In this document: in pieces, positions 1-8,091 of the stretch
How the letters are laid out: each line of letters starts with the position of its first letter
How positions within the stretch are numbered: the first letter of the stretch is position 1
From: Blastocatellia bacterium
GTDB lineage: Bacteria; Acidobacteriota; Blastocatellia; Pyrinomonadales; Pyrinomonadaceae
DNA length: 56,529 nucleotides
Direction of reading: 5' to 3'
Assembly (NCBI GenBank): GCA_013697915.1
Contig: JACCVY010000068.1
Coordinates: 1-56,529 of the forward strand
The notes under the pieces: model-generated
Told to the model about the DNA's origin: nothing
Seen by the model: the letters and a program-made list of their open reading frames with translations, nothing else
The model's database searches: none
Position numbers and translations under genes: made by a program

Positions 1-1016
1 GTATATTGAGCGAGAGTGATTTTATTAGTCGAAGTTTCAAGGTAGTCATAGTATCTGAATTCTTTATCCATCAAATAGGAGAATAACAGTGCGCCGAATA
101 CATCTTTGCCGCCGCGATTGCCGCGCAGGTCAATAATCAGATTTGAAATGTTCTTCTCCTTTATTTCCTGAAAAGCGGCTTCCATAAATTTTCGATAATC
201 TTGACCGGCTTTCGTTATTACACTTTCATTAAAACTTTTGATTGTGAGGAGCGCGGTCTGCGATTCGGGCAAAACTTCTAAGCGCAGGGGCCTTTTACCA
301 TCGTCAATGCGGGCAAGCACCTTCGCCTCATTTTCGATAATGGGCGGCACATTAATCTTTTTCTTTTGTCTTTTCGCCGCGTCGTAGTATTCGACATTGA
401 AGGAGTCCGGCTGCTCTATGAAAAGGTTGTAGTATAACTTGAATCGTTGACTCAATCGCTGGTATTTGCCCGTTTTGATGTCTCCATCTGCCTCTAAATG
501 AGCAAAGATGGTGCGCGTAATGCCGGACATTTTTTTCCCGTTGATGGAAAGCAATTCGCTGCCGAGCGTGATTGCATTATCGGGACTTGAAACAATGTAT
601 GCCTTTCCCTTCATAAACCGCAGATTGAGCGGAAACGTCTTGAGATAACTCATTAACTCGCGGGAGGGCAGGCTGCCCGTATGATCGTCTTTAATTGCGC
701 TCACAATGGACGCTACAATGGGGAAAAACTCCCTTTCCGTCATCTCTCTATTCAACAGTTTGAAGGCTTTTTCGAAATCGGCATCAAGCACCTTCTTATC
801 CGTATAACGATACAAACCCGGATGAGCCTCTTCAAGAACCTTCCGCAAGATAAGAAAATCTTCTTGTAATTGTTTTGCCTGAAACTTTCGATTGACCTTA
901 GAAGTTGTGGGAGTTACCTCTTGGGCTAAACCCAACGGGGCTTGCAACAAAATACCAACTACGCCCGCAAGGACGAGGCGAAATTTATAAAAGGTCATAC
1001 GCATTCGGCTATCCAT
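1..1016 (-). CDS. S41-family peptidase-like exported protein, cut by the window edge
   Basis: The reading frame is open from an ATG at 1016 down to base 1, so the C-terminus lies outside the window and at least 338 residues are present. The N-terminus (MDSRMRMTFYKFRLVLAG...) has a basic start and a hydrophobic stretch ending near LGLAQ, consistent with export. The late part contains NLIIDLRGNRGG, the strand and loop that precede the catalytic serine region in C-terminal-processing (S41) peptidases; the serine itself would lie beyond the edge. The middle carries a PDZ-like substrate-binding segment (GSELLSINGKKMSGI). The family cleaves protein C-termini outside the cytoplasm. An attC-like site ends 39 bp upstream of the start codon, which is the arrangement of an integron cassette gene. 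The family assignment is fairly secure; the activity is not shown. Confidence 0.8.
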   Translation of the reverse strand, partial: MDSRMRMTFYKFRLVLAGVVGILLQAPLGLAQEVTPTTSKVNRKFQAKQLQEDFLILRKVLEEAHPGLYRYTDKKVLDADFEKAFKLLNREMTEREFFPIVASIVSAIKDDHTGSLPSRELMSYLKTFPLNLRFMKGKAYIVSSPDNAITLGSELLSINGKKMSGITRTIFAHLEADGDIKTGKYQRLSQRFKLYYNLFIEQPDSFNVEYYDAAKRQKKKINVPPIIENEAKVLARIDDGKRPLRLEVLPESQTALLTIKSFNESVITKAGQDYRKFMEAAFQEIKEKNISNLIIDLRGNRGGKDVFGALLFSYLMDKEFRYYDYLETSTNKITLAQY

Positions 1017-1055
1017 AGTTTTATCTCCGTAAAACTCCGTAAAGTAAAAGTAAGC

Positions 1056-1161
1056 GCCCAGCGCTGGGCATCAGCGGCGCGCACGAACCGCCGCCAGCGA
1101 TAAGCCTTGCATGAGAGACATGCTGATTGCGTGCTGTGGGTCAGGCGAGGCTTTGTTAGGC
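1056..1161 (-). other. attC-like integron recombination site (degenerate)
   Basis: Read on the minus strand, this 106-bp stretch starts with GCCTAAC (1161-1155), a perfect RYYYAAC inverse core. It ends with TGATGCCCAGCGCTGGGC, whose last seven bases, GCTGGGC (1062-1056), match the GTTRRRY core at six of seven positions. The length is normal for attC sites, and the ends can pair (five Watson-Crick pairs plus one wobble). The inner boxes are only weakly complementary. The S41 gene starts 39 bp beyond the core, as a cassette gene would. No integrase gene is visible. This could be a chance match or a dead site. Confidence 0.4.
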
Positions 1162-1175
1162 GGAGGCATGCAGGG

Positions 1176-1307
1176 TCATGCACTAGGCCATGACCTATGG
1201 GCCTTGTATGGATGATTCAAAACAGCGGCGCACGCTCTTCGTTCTGTCAGACCCTACTCAGTTCGTAGACCGGCAACCAGCTCACGCTTCACTGCCGGCT
1301 TTACAGC
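1176..1307 (-). pseudogene. IS3-family orfB remnant
   Basis: In the -1 frame after the orfA slippery site the DNA reads AVKPAVKRELVAGLRTE, a stop (TAG, 1256-1254), then GLTERRACAAVL. This matches the usual N-terminus of IS3-family OrfB (VKRELV..LR...LSERRACRVVG). Similarity fades near 1215 and the frame closes at 1178-1176. The integrase catalytic domain is absent. Confidence 0.75.
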
Positions 1308-1567
1308 TTTTTTGCAATCACATCTTTCAGCGCGCGATTCTCAAGCGACAAGTCAGCATACATTTGTTTCAATCGCCCATTTTCTTCCTCGAGCTCACGC
1401 AACCGTCGAATGTCAGCCGCTTCCATCCCACCGTACTTTGTCTTCCATTTGTAATAAGTCGCATCGCTGACTTCGTGCCCCCGACAGACATCTCTGACCG
1501 TCCGTCCGGCTTCCACTGCTTTCAAGATCGCGATGATCTGGTGTTCACTGAATTTGCTCTTTTTCAC
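1301..1567 (-). CDS. IS3-family transposase OrfA (helix-turn-helix subunit)
   Basis: This 88-residue protein binds the insertion-sequence ends and forms the N-terminal part of the OrfAB transposase. It shows the family helix-turn-helix (FSEHQIIAILKAVEAG ... CRGHEVSDATYYKWKTKYGG) followed by a leucine-rich coiled coil (RLRELEEENGRLKQMYADLS). It starts at GTG 1567 behind a good AGGAGG site. The frame ends in GCA-AAA-AAG-CTG-TAA, and A-AAA-AAG at 1313-1307 is the classical -1 slippery heptamer of IS3 elements; slipping there enters the orfB frame. Because orfB is destroyed, this protein is at most a regulator of related elements elsewhere. Confidence 0.93.
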   Translation of the reverse strand: MKKSKFSEHQIIAILKAVEAGRTVRDVCRGHEVSDATYYKWKTKYGGMEAADIRRLRELEEENGRLKQMYADLSLENRALKDVIAKKL

Positions 1568-1706
1568 TTTGGCCTCCTGGCGTCATACTCGCCCGGAAAC
1601 CTCTACTTTTCAACGGTCCGGTTTTTGGGGAGGGTTACACCTAAGCGCGGAGAATTGGATTGCCTTAGGCCGGCCCTCCTCTCAGGCTCGATTCGGCAAA
1701 AGGCAA

Positions 1707-4700
1707 TCAGAGGTGGAGTCGCAAGCTGGCGTAGTCAACGGCGATGCCACCATAAGATAGAGATAGTCCCTCCACCTCCGGTCTGGCAAAACGGTAACTC
1801 TGCTCATGGAAGAGAGGCAGAAGCAGCCGATCGCGCGCGATGATTTCTTCGATCTGTCGATAGACAGCGTGCCGCGCTGCCGGTGACGTTTCTGATCTTC
1901 CTCGCGCAATAAGACGATCGACTTCCGGTGAACCACAAAGTTGTCCTAACAATCCTGCTTTGCTGTCCAGGATGTTAGCGAAGGTATCCGCATCCGGATA
2001 GTCTGCCGCCCAGCGCCCCAGTACAACGTCGACTGAACCCTGCAGCGTCGCTTCCCGCCATTCGTCCATTGTCTTATTCATAGGACGAATATTTATGTGG
2101 TGTTCGCGAAAAAAGCGCGAGATGTCGCGCGAGAAAGCGACGTATTCTCCGAAGAACACCGGATTAAGGACAGCAGTCAATTCCATTTCAACGGCTTGTT
2201 GCTCGGACACGGCCGCTGAAGTCACCGGCGTTCTTGGCACGTATGAGGAATCGTGACCCAGAAGGCCGGGCGGGATGAGTCCGTGTGCCGGAATCGCGAG
2301 CCGGCCAACGGTTTGACGAACCATACTCGCGACATCAATAGACTGGGCCAGCACCTGGCGCAAGTGTTTGTCTTTCAAGGGTCCGCGGTGGCAGTTGAAT
2401 ACAGCGTAGTAAGTTATCAGCCGCGGTACTTCATGATAGCCGGAAGCAAACTCAGGCTCGCGCCGCAGAGATTCTGCGTCTGCGGGCAACAGATCCGACG
2501 CCAGCGAGAAGCGGCCGGAACGGAACTCAGCGAGGATCTCCGCTGGTGGAACACCGAAGCTGAACGTGAGTCCTTCGATCTTGGGATAGCCTTTACGCCA
2601 GTAGCTCTTATTTCGTTCCAGATCGAGGCGAACGCCCGGCTCAAACTTTACTACGCGAAAGGGTCCAGTTCCGACGCTGCCCTCTTGCCAGCTTTCGCCA
2701 AACTTCTCATTACCCTCGGGGACAATAGCTGCAGCGTGATATGAAATGAGTGCCGGAAAGAACGATACCGGTTCATCGAGATCGATCGTAAACTCATCGG
2801 CGGAGTGAATTCGGAAGCCGGCGAGATCAGATTGCTCTCCATTAAGAAGCGCCTTGGCGCCGTGAATGGATGAATAGAAGAAACGCCCGTTACTCTCTGG
2901 ATTCAGCAGCAGCCTTTCGAACGAGTAGCGAACATCGCGCGCTGTCAATTTGCGTCCATCATGGAACCGGACATCATCTCTTAGGCGAAAGCGATATCTT
3001 TTTCCTCCTTGTTCAGATTTGAAATCAGCCGCCAACCAGGGAACGATCCTCGCGCCACCAATGTCGCGAGTTAGTGTTTCGAAGATGTTTGGCAGCACCT
3101 CGGCATCTTCAATCGTGCCCGCGAGTGACGGATCAAGCCGATGCAGGGTTCCGGTAATCGGTACTTCAATCGTTCCCCCGCCCGCGCGGAGAGTATCCGT
3201 CGCTTTAATAGCTGATTCTAATTTCCCTATTACACCGTAGTTTACATAAGGAGCACTACCTCGAAGGTTAAGTCCCAGAACCTTGGAGTTAGCAAGTCGG
3301 TAATCGACGTCATGAAACAGCGGTAATACCATTCCCGATTCCTGTAAAAAAGTTTCGTACTTCCTATACAGCGACGCTCTAACTCCTGGTCGACTTTCGG
3401 TACGCGCCTCTTCGAGGATTTGATCCCCATCCTTTGATGAAACATAGGAACGGTAAAGACCAATACGTGAATGGAAAAGACCATAGGTAAAATCATCCGG
3501 GTCGTCATAGTCCGCGTTCCATCTGCCGATGAATAAATCTATGCCGGTATTGTTCTGGAAAGATTCCAGGTACGACGCCATCGTAGGAGTCACAACTTCA
3601 ACTTTTACACCTAAGTCTGACCAGATTGAGAGCAGACTCGTCAGCAGCGATTTATAGCGATCGAGAAATAGCGGGTGTGCGGCTGCCTTTAACGTAATTG
3701 GAACATTGAGACCGGTGAGGCCAAGCATAGACATCGCCTCGTCCCGTGTAAGTGTCTGGCGTCTCCTGCCCGCATCGTACCCAAGTAAACCGGGTGGAAT
3801 TAGGCACACAGCAGGTTGCGCAAAGCGACCTAATGTTTGCCAAACTACATCATGGGTGCGCACGATTCCTGCCAAAGCCCGACGAAGGTCTGCGTTCTGT
3901 GCGACCGAACCACTCGTAGTATTGAATATCAGAAAATAAGTATTCTTACGGGGAGACTCGACCAGACCGCCCCGGAAGCGAGCGTCTCGCAAGAACTCAT
4001 CAAGATCCTGCGGCGACAAATCGCGTGCGAGATCAATGGAGCCTAAGCGCACGCCAGACGCTATCTCGGAAGCACTTAAGCCCGCGCGAAATTCGACTTC
4101 GTCAAGAAGAGCGGAAGAGCCCTTCCAGTATCGTTCATTGCGCTGAAGCAGAATCCGATCAGGGCTATACGAAGCCATTCGAAACGGACCCGTGCCGATT
4201 AAAATATCATTAGCCTTTTCTTCATTGTCCTTTAGAGTGATACCGGTTTTGTAATCTGTTAATAGCGCGGGATAAATCGATAGCGGCTCAGGCAATTGTA
4301 TTTCCAATCTAAAATCTGAGTGGGCCACGATTGCGGGTAAATCCTCCTCTTCGCTTTTGCCGAATTCCGCCGCACCGCGGATAGCAGCCAAACCTGGAGG
4401 AAGTTCCCGCGCCGATTTGATGCTTCGCTGAAACGAATCTTTCACTGACAAAGCAGTCAAGGGTTTGTCGTTCTGGAAACGCACGTTTTCTCTGAGAGTG
4501 AAAAACACTGAGGTGCCGTTGTCGGACACTTCCCATTTCTCGCAAAGAACCGGAATTAAGTTGCCTTCCGGATCGGTAGCTAAAAGGGTTTCAAAAACAT
4601 TCGCCAGGATTTCCTGTTCTTCAACTAATTCCATGTTGACAGGATCGATGTCGCCAAGCGGCGTTGGCATCGCGACAACCAGTTTGCCGCCTTGGGGTAG

Positions 4701-7367
4701 TTCTTTATCTGTTTCACTTTCTTTAGGTGCGGGTGCCAACGAAACAGCCTCTTCGAGATAGGCATTGGCTTTCTCATACTCTCCACGTAGGTTCGCAAGC
4801 GTGGCAGCCAAAGAGAGCACATGCCTCAGGCTTTCTTTATCGTCAACAGCGCGCGCCGCCTTAATAACTTGCTGCACTAGCCGAGTCGTCTCTTCGACCT
4901 TTCTTGCCTGCCATGCAGTCTCCGCTGCAAGCAGTAGCGCATTCACCGCACGCGCTTTATGACCCTCGCGTTCGAGGATCCGTGCGGCACTTTCCGCCTC
5001 CTTCAATGCGGCTTCGACATCTCCGCCAACTCGGTACGCCTGAGCGAGCAGCATTCGCGCGTCTCCCTCTAGCGCTGAATCACCTTCCCATTCTTCATCG
5101 AGAAACTCGAGTACAGTCTTCGCGGCGCGGGCTGCCTCTTCCGGACTGAAAGCATCGAGCGCAGCCTTGGCTAAACGCAGCCCATACTCAACTGTCTTGT
5201 CTGGCACGTCACCAAGAGAGAAGTGGTGGACCAATTGCGGATAGACCCGTTCAAGCCTTCCAGCATGTCGCTTCTCAACTTCCTCGGCATACTTGCGATG
5301 TAACGACCTTCGCTTGCGCCGCGAAATTGCACCGTACAGCACGTCGCGAACGACACCGCTCGAAAACGTCAAACGGTCCCCGCGCGACTCGCGCTCTTCC
5401 TCGAGTAGTCCCTCTTCGACCAGATGGTCAATCGCATCCTCAACATCTTTTGCGCCGGCCAGGGCTTCCAAATCGCGAGCGTCAAATGCTTTGCCGATTA
5501 CCGAAGCAATCGATAACACTTCGCGCAGTTCTTCGGGAAGGCGCTCAATGCGCCTTTCAACGGCCTGCTGAATGGTCGCCGGCAAATCGCCGGTTGAGAG
5601 ATCGGTCGCCGCACCCAAACTCCAAGCGCCGGTTTGATCCTTTGAGATACCTCCGGAATCGAGGAGAGAACGAACCAGCTCCTTCGTAAAGAACGGATTA
5701 CCCTCAGTCCCTTCGTAAAGTTTTTCGACGAGACTTTCGGCCAGTTTAGGGCCACCGATCAGCGTCTCGAGAAACAAGCGATGTTCCGCTGGTGAGAACG
5801 GCTCGAGGGCGACGGCTAAGAAACGTCGATCGCCGCGGAAACTATCCAACATGCGGAGCAGCGGATGAGATCGGCTATCTACTTCGCTTGTCCGGTAGGT
5901 GCCCACGATCAGTGTAGGTGTGGGTCCTAATCGTCGAACGATGTATTGCAGTGCCTCGATGGAGATCTCGGCCGCGTGTAAATCTTCCAGGAAAAGGATC
6001 AACGGCTTACCCGCTGCCAGCCGCGTCAGGGTTCGCGCCAGTAGCTCAAAAATCTGAGTGCGATTCTCGGGGCCTTGTGATCCGCCTGCAGCGGTTTGGG
6101 CCAACTTTGAATCGCCGATCGCGGCGCTGCGAATCTCACTTATTTCCGTGAGCATAGGAAACAACGACACGAGATCAGGCGCTACGTCAGAAAGCTCGAG
6201 CTTGTTGTTGGGCGAGCTGGAGGTATCACTTTGCCGGAAGTATTCCTGAATGGCTTCACAAAATCCCTGATACGGAAACGCGCCGTCCTGCTCGATAGAT
6301 CTGCCATGAAGCACCAGCAGCTTTCGGGCCTTCGCAAGGTTCTCGATTTCGTCAAGCAGACGTGTCTTGCCTACGCCGGGCTCACCGGATACGACGACGA
6401 ATTGGCATTCACCGCTGATTGCGGCATTAAGGCGCAGTTGTAACTCGGCTTGTTCTTTCTCTCGGCCGATAAAAGGAGACAGAGCTACCCGCGGCAATAT
6501 CAGCGTTTTTGTCATAACCACTGATTTGCCAAGGTCGCTTTGGTGTAGTCCCGTTTGGCAACGACGTAAAGAATCAGCGACCTCACTCGCGTGTTGTGGT
6601 CTTTTGGCTGGATCTTTCGCTATGCACGCAAGTATGACTTCCTCGAGTTGTTCATTAATATCCGCGCCCAACAAGCGCGGCGACTGGGGAATCTCATGAA
6701 CTATGCGATAAAGAATCGACTGCAGCTCACCTGAGAATGGCGGTTCGCCGGTGAGGCATTCGTAAAGGACAGTTCCGAGAGAGTAAATGTCGCTTCGATG
6801 GTCTACTGCGGTTGCTGCGACCTGCTCGGGACTCATGTATGAGAGCGTGCCGGCAATAGTTCCGGTTTTAGTGATGCGACTTTCCGTCGCCCCTCGCGCC
6901 AGTCCAAAGTCCATGACGCGAACTCTAAGCCGACGGCGATCGTCTCGCACCACCATGATATTTTCCGGCTTTATATCACGGTGAAATACCCCTCTTGAGT
7001 GACTATAATCGAGTGCTTCAGCAACCTGAATACCGATGTCCAGAACTTCGCCGAGCGTGAGCGCACCTTCGCGCTGGAACCAGCGCAGATTCGTTCCCTC
7101 GACGACTGGCATGACAAAGAATAACGATCCTTCGTGCTTGCCAAAATCGAAGATCGGTACGATTGCGGGATGATCCATCTGAGCCACGAGCTGCGCCTCG
7201 CGCTGGAAACGCTGTTCCGTTTCCGGGCTTAGGAGTGTGGGTGGAATAAGCTTGATCGCGACTTCGCGATTCAGTAAAGGATCATGCGCGCGATAAACGA
7301 CGCCCATTCCTCCGTGCCCCAATTCGGATCTAATGTCGTATCGGTTCGAAAGCGTTTGACCGATCAT
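1707..7367 (-). CDS. Ser/Thr kinase - AAA ATPase - tandem family-5 solute-binding domain fusion
   Basis: This 1886-residue protein has four visible parts. Residues 10-270 are a PknB-type kinase: glycine loop LGHGGMG (16-22), lysine K39, HRDIKPEN (129-136), DFG (153-155). Residues 295-700 are a COG3899-like ATPase with Walker A GEPGVGKT (328-335) and Walker B LILFLEDLH (456-464). Residues 710-880 are helical repeats, TPR-like. Residues 894-1380 and 1395-1886 are two complete SBP_bac_5 domains (peptide/nickel/oligosaccharide-binding fold); each has the GTGPFR block (1058, 1567) and the YW.KG block. No signal peptide or membrane helix is seen, so both binding domains should be cytoplasmic. It starts at ATG 7367 with TGGAGG five bases upstream. 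Inference: ligand binding controls kinase output, as an SBP_5 domain controls the regulator SgrR. The two binding halves look like an internal duplication. Confidence 0.92.
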   Translation of the reverse strand: MIGQTLSNRYDIRSELGHGGMGVVYRAHDPLLNREVAIKLIPPTLLSPETEQRFQREAQLVAQMDHPAIVPIFDFGKHEGSLFFVMPVVEGTNLRWFQREGALTLGEVLDIGIQVAEALDYSHSRGVFHRDIKPENIMVVRDDRRRLRVRVMDFGLARGATESRITKTGTIAGTLSYMSPEQVAATAVDHRSDIYSLGTVLYECLTGEPPFSGELQSILYRIVHEIPQSPRLLGADINEQLEEVILACIAKDPAKRPQHASEVADSLRRCQTGLHQSDLGKSVVMTKTLILPRVALSPFIGREKEQAELQLRLNAAISGECQFVVVSGEPGVGKTRLLDEIENLAKARKLLVLHGRSIEQDGAFPYQGFCEAIQEYFRQSDTSSSPNNKLELSDVAPDLVSLFPMLTEISEIRSAAIGDSKLAQTAAGGSQGPENRTQIFELLARTLTRLAAGKPLILFLEDLHAAEISIEALQYIVRRLGPTPTLIVGTYRTSEVDSRSHPLLRMLDSFRGDRRFLAVALEPFSPAEHRLFLETLIGGPKLAESLVEKLYEGTEGNPFFTKELVRSLLDSGGISKDQTGAWSLGAATDLSTGDLPATIQQAVERRIERLPEELREVLSIASVIGKAFDARDLEALAGAKDVEDAIDHLVEEGLLEEERESRGDRLTFSSGVVRDVLYGAISRRKRRSLHRKYAEEVEKRHAGRLERVYPQLVHHFSLGDVPDKTVEYGLRLAKAALDAFSPEEAARAAKTVLEFLDEEWEGDSALEGDARMLLAQAYRVGGDVEAALKEAESAARILEREGHKARAVNALLLAAETAWQARKVEETTRLVQQVIKAARAVDDKESLRHVLSLAATLANLRGEYEKANAYLEEAVSLAPAPKESETDKELPQGGKLVVAMPTPLGDIDPVNMELVEEQEILANVFETLLATDPEGNLIPVLCEKWEVSDNGTSVFFTLRENVRFQNDKPLTALSVKDSFQRSIKSARELPPGLAAIRGAAEFGKSEEEDLPAIVAHSDFRLEIQLPEPLSIYPALLTDYKTGITLKDNEEKANDILIGTGPFRMASYSPDRILLQRNERYWKGSSALLDEVEFRAGLSASEIASGVRLGSIDLARDLSPQDLDEFLRDARFRGGLVESPRKNTYFLIFNTTSGSVAQNADLRRALAGIVRTHDVVWQTLGRFAQPAVCLIPPGLLGYDAGRRRQTLTRDEAMSMLGLTGLNVPITLKAAAHPLFLDRYKSLLTSLLSIWSDLGVKVEVVTPTMASYLESFQNNTGIDLFIGRWNADYDDPDDFTYGLFHSRIGLYRSYVSSKDGDQILEEARTESRPGVRASLYRKYETFLQESGMVLPLFHDVDYRLANSKVLGLNLRGSAPYVNYGVIGKLESAIKATDTLRAGGGTIEVPITGTLHRLDPSLAGTIEDAEVLPNIFETLTRDIGGARIVPWLAADFKSEQGGKRYRFRLRDDVRFHDGRKLTARDVRYSFERLLLNPESNGRFFYSSIHGAKALLNGEQSDLAGFRIHSADEFTIDLDEPVSFFPALISYHAAAIVPEGNEKFGESWQEGSVGTGPFRVVKFEPGVRLDLERNKSYWRKGYPKIEGLTFSFGVPPAEILAEFRSGRFSLASDLLPADAESLRREPEFASGYHEVPRLITYYAVFNCHRGPLKDKHLRQVLAQSIDVASMVRQTVGRLAIPAHGLIPPGLLGHDSSYVPRTPVTSAAVSEQQAVEMELTAVLNPVFFGEYVAFSRDISRFFREHHINIRPMNKTMDEWREATLQGSVDVVLGRWAADYPDADTFANILDSKAGLLGQLCGSPEVDRLIARGRSETSPAARHAVYRQIEEIIARDRLLLPLFHEQSYRFARPEVEGLSLSYGGIAVDYASLRLHL

Positions 7368-7477
7368 CTGACCTCCATAAACGAATTCTCAAACAGGTGT
7401 GAGCCTAATCGTGAGGAGTATGCATGAGGAAGGCGCCCAAATTAAACCGTTTTGTCCCTCTTAAGTTGTTAGATTAA

Positions 7478-7519
7478 AGGCGACGATCGGAATCGAACCG
7501 ATGAATAAGGGTTTTGCAG
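7478..7519 (-). other. tRNA-Cys 3' fragment (integrase attachment relic)
   Basis: On the minus strand these 42 bases read from the anticodon loop (CTGCAAAACCC, anticodon GCA at 7517-7515) through the variable region, the T-arm (ATCGG-TTCGATT-CCGAT, 7502-7486) and the 3' acceptor strand CGTCGCC (7485-7479). The D-arm and 5' acceptor are absent and no CCA is encoded, so this is not a functional tRNA. Such 3' fragments arise when a tyrosine-recombinase element integrates into a tRNA gene and displaces the old 3' end. No integrase or intact tRNA-Cys is in the window. Confidence 0.7.
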
Positions 7520-8091
7520 AAATTTTCAGCCGCCTTTCACAGAAGGACACAGAATACCAAGTAGGGACAAAGACAACAACTTCGCTTTTTTCATGTTCTT
7601 CCTTGGCTTTCAGCGAATGCAGGTATTTACTACATTTTTTACTACAGTCAAACTTCTAGGATCTGGGCCAGAACCTAGCTGTTGAATTATGCCCATCGCC
7701 ACTGCCAGTACCCACTGCCAAGAAAGATTGACTCGACCCAGTTAATTAAAATATCCTTCGCCACCACGTTCAAAAGTTTGGCTATCTAGCTCTGTAGCCG
7801 TCTAGCTGTACTTCAACCCGGCTCTAATTGCACAACCCCTTTTTGTCTATTAAGCCGTCAACGCCCCAAGCGGAAAGGGAACGCCCATAAAAAACAAACA
7901 CAAAAGTGCTGAATCTTTAAAGCAGAAATATCGTGTCCGCGACAAAAACGGCACCGGAAACCTTCGCCTGCCCGCCTGCGTACTAAACGATGCAAGTTAA
8001 TCCTTTATTTTGGAGGCCCTGACCTCCGGTTCTGCCAGTTGGCAGTTAACCCTTTTGAGCCCGGTTGCTTCACTAATCCAAGGAGATGATT
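7520..8091. other. Intergenic region without a recognisable gene
   Basis: This 570-bp stretch lies between the tRNA-Cys fragment and the LolA-like gene. No open frame with coding character was found. It contains short repetitive words (CACTGCC-AGTACCC-ACTGCC near 7700 and TAGCTGT-type words near 7790-7810) and a small palindrome GGAGGCCCTGACCTCC near 8011-8026. The Shine-Dalgarno sequence of the next gene (AGGAG) is at 8081-8085. Confidence 0.5.

Larger units (their letters stand above)
1176..1639 (-). mobile_element. IS3-family insertion sequence remnant
   Basis: The left end is recognisable on the minus strand as TGTAACCCTCCCCAAAAACC (1639-1620), followed by a leader, the intact orfA (1567-1301) and the first codons of orfB. 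The rest of orfB with its DDE catalytic domain and the right terminal repeat are gone, so the element cannot move itself. It lies between the stop of the large kinase gene (1707) and the attC-like site. The left boundary rests on resemblance to IS3-family ends; no target duplication can be checked because the right end is missing. Confidence 0.8.

Noticed and set aside
1190-1843. 217-residue plus-strand open frame
   Set aside because: It is antisense to the IS3 orfA and the kinase 3' end, and has no start signal or protein-like composition.
7478-7560. Complete tRNA-Cys gene
   Set aside because: The D-arm and 5' acceptor strand are absent and the anticodon stem lacks its 5' side.
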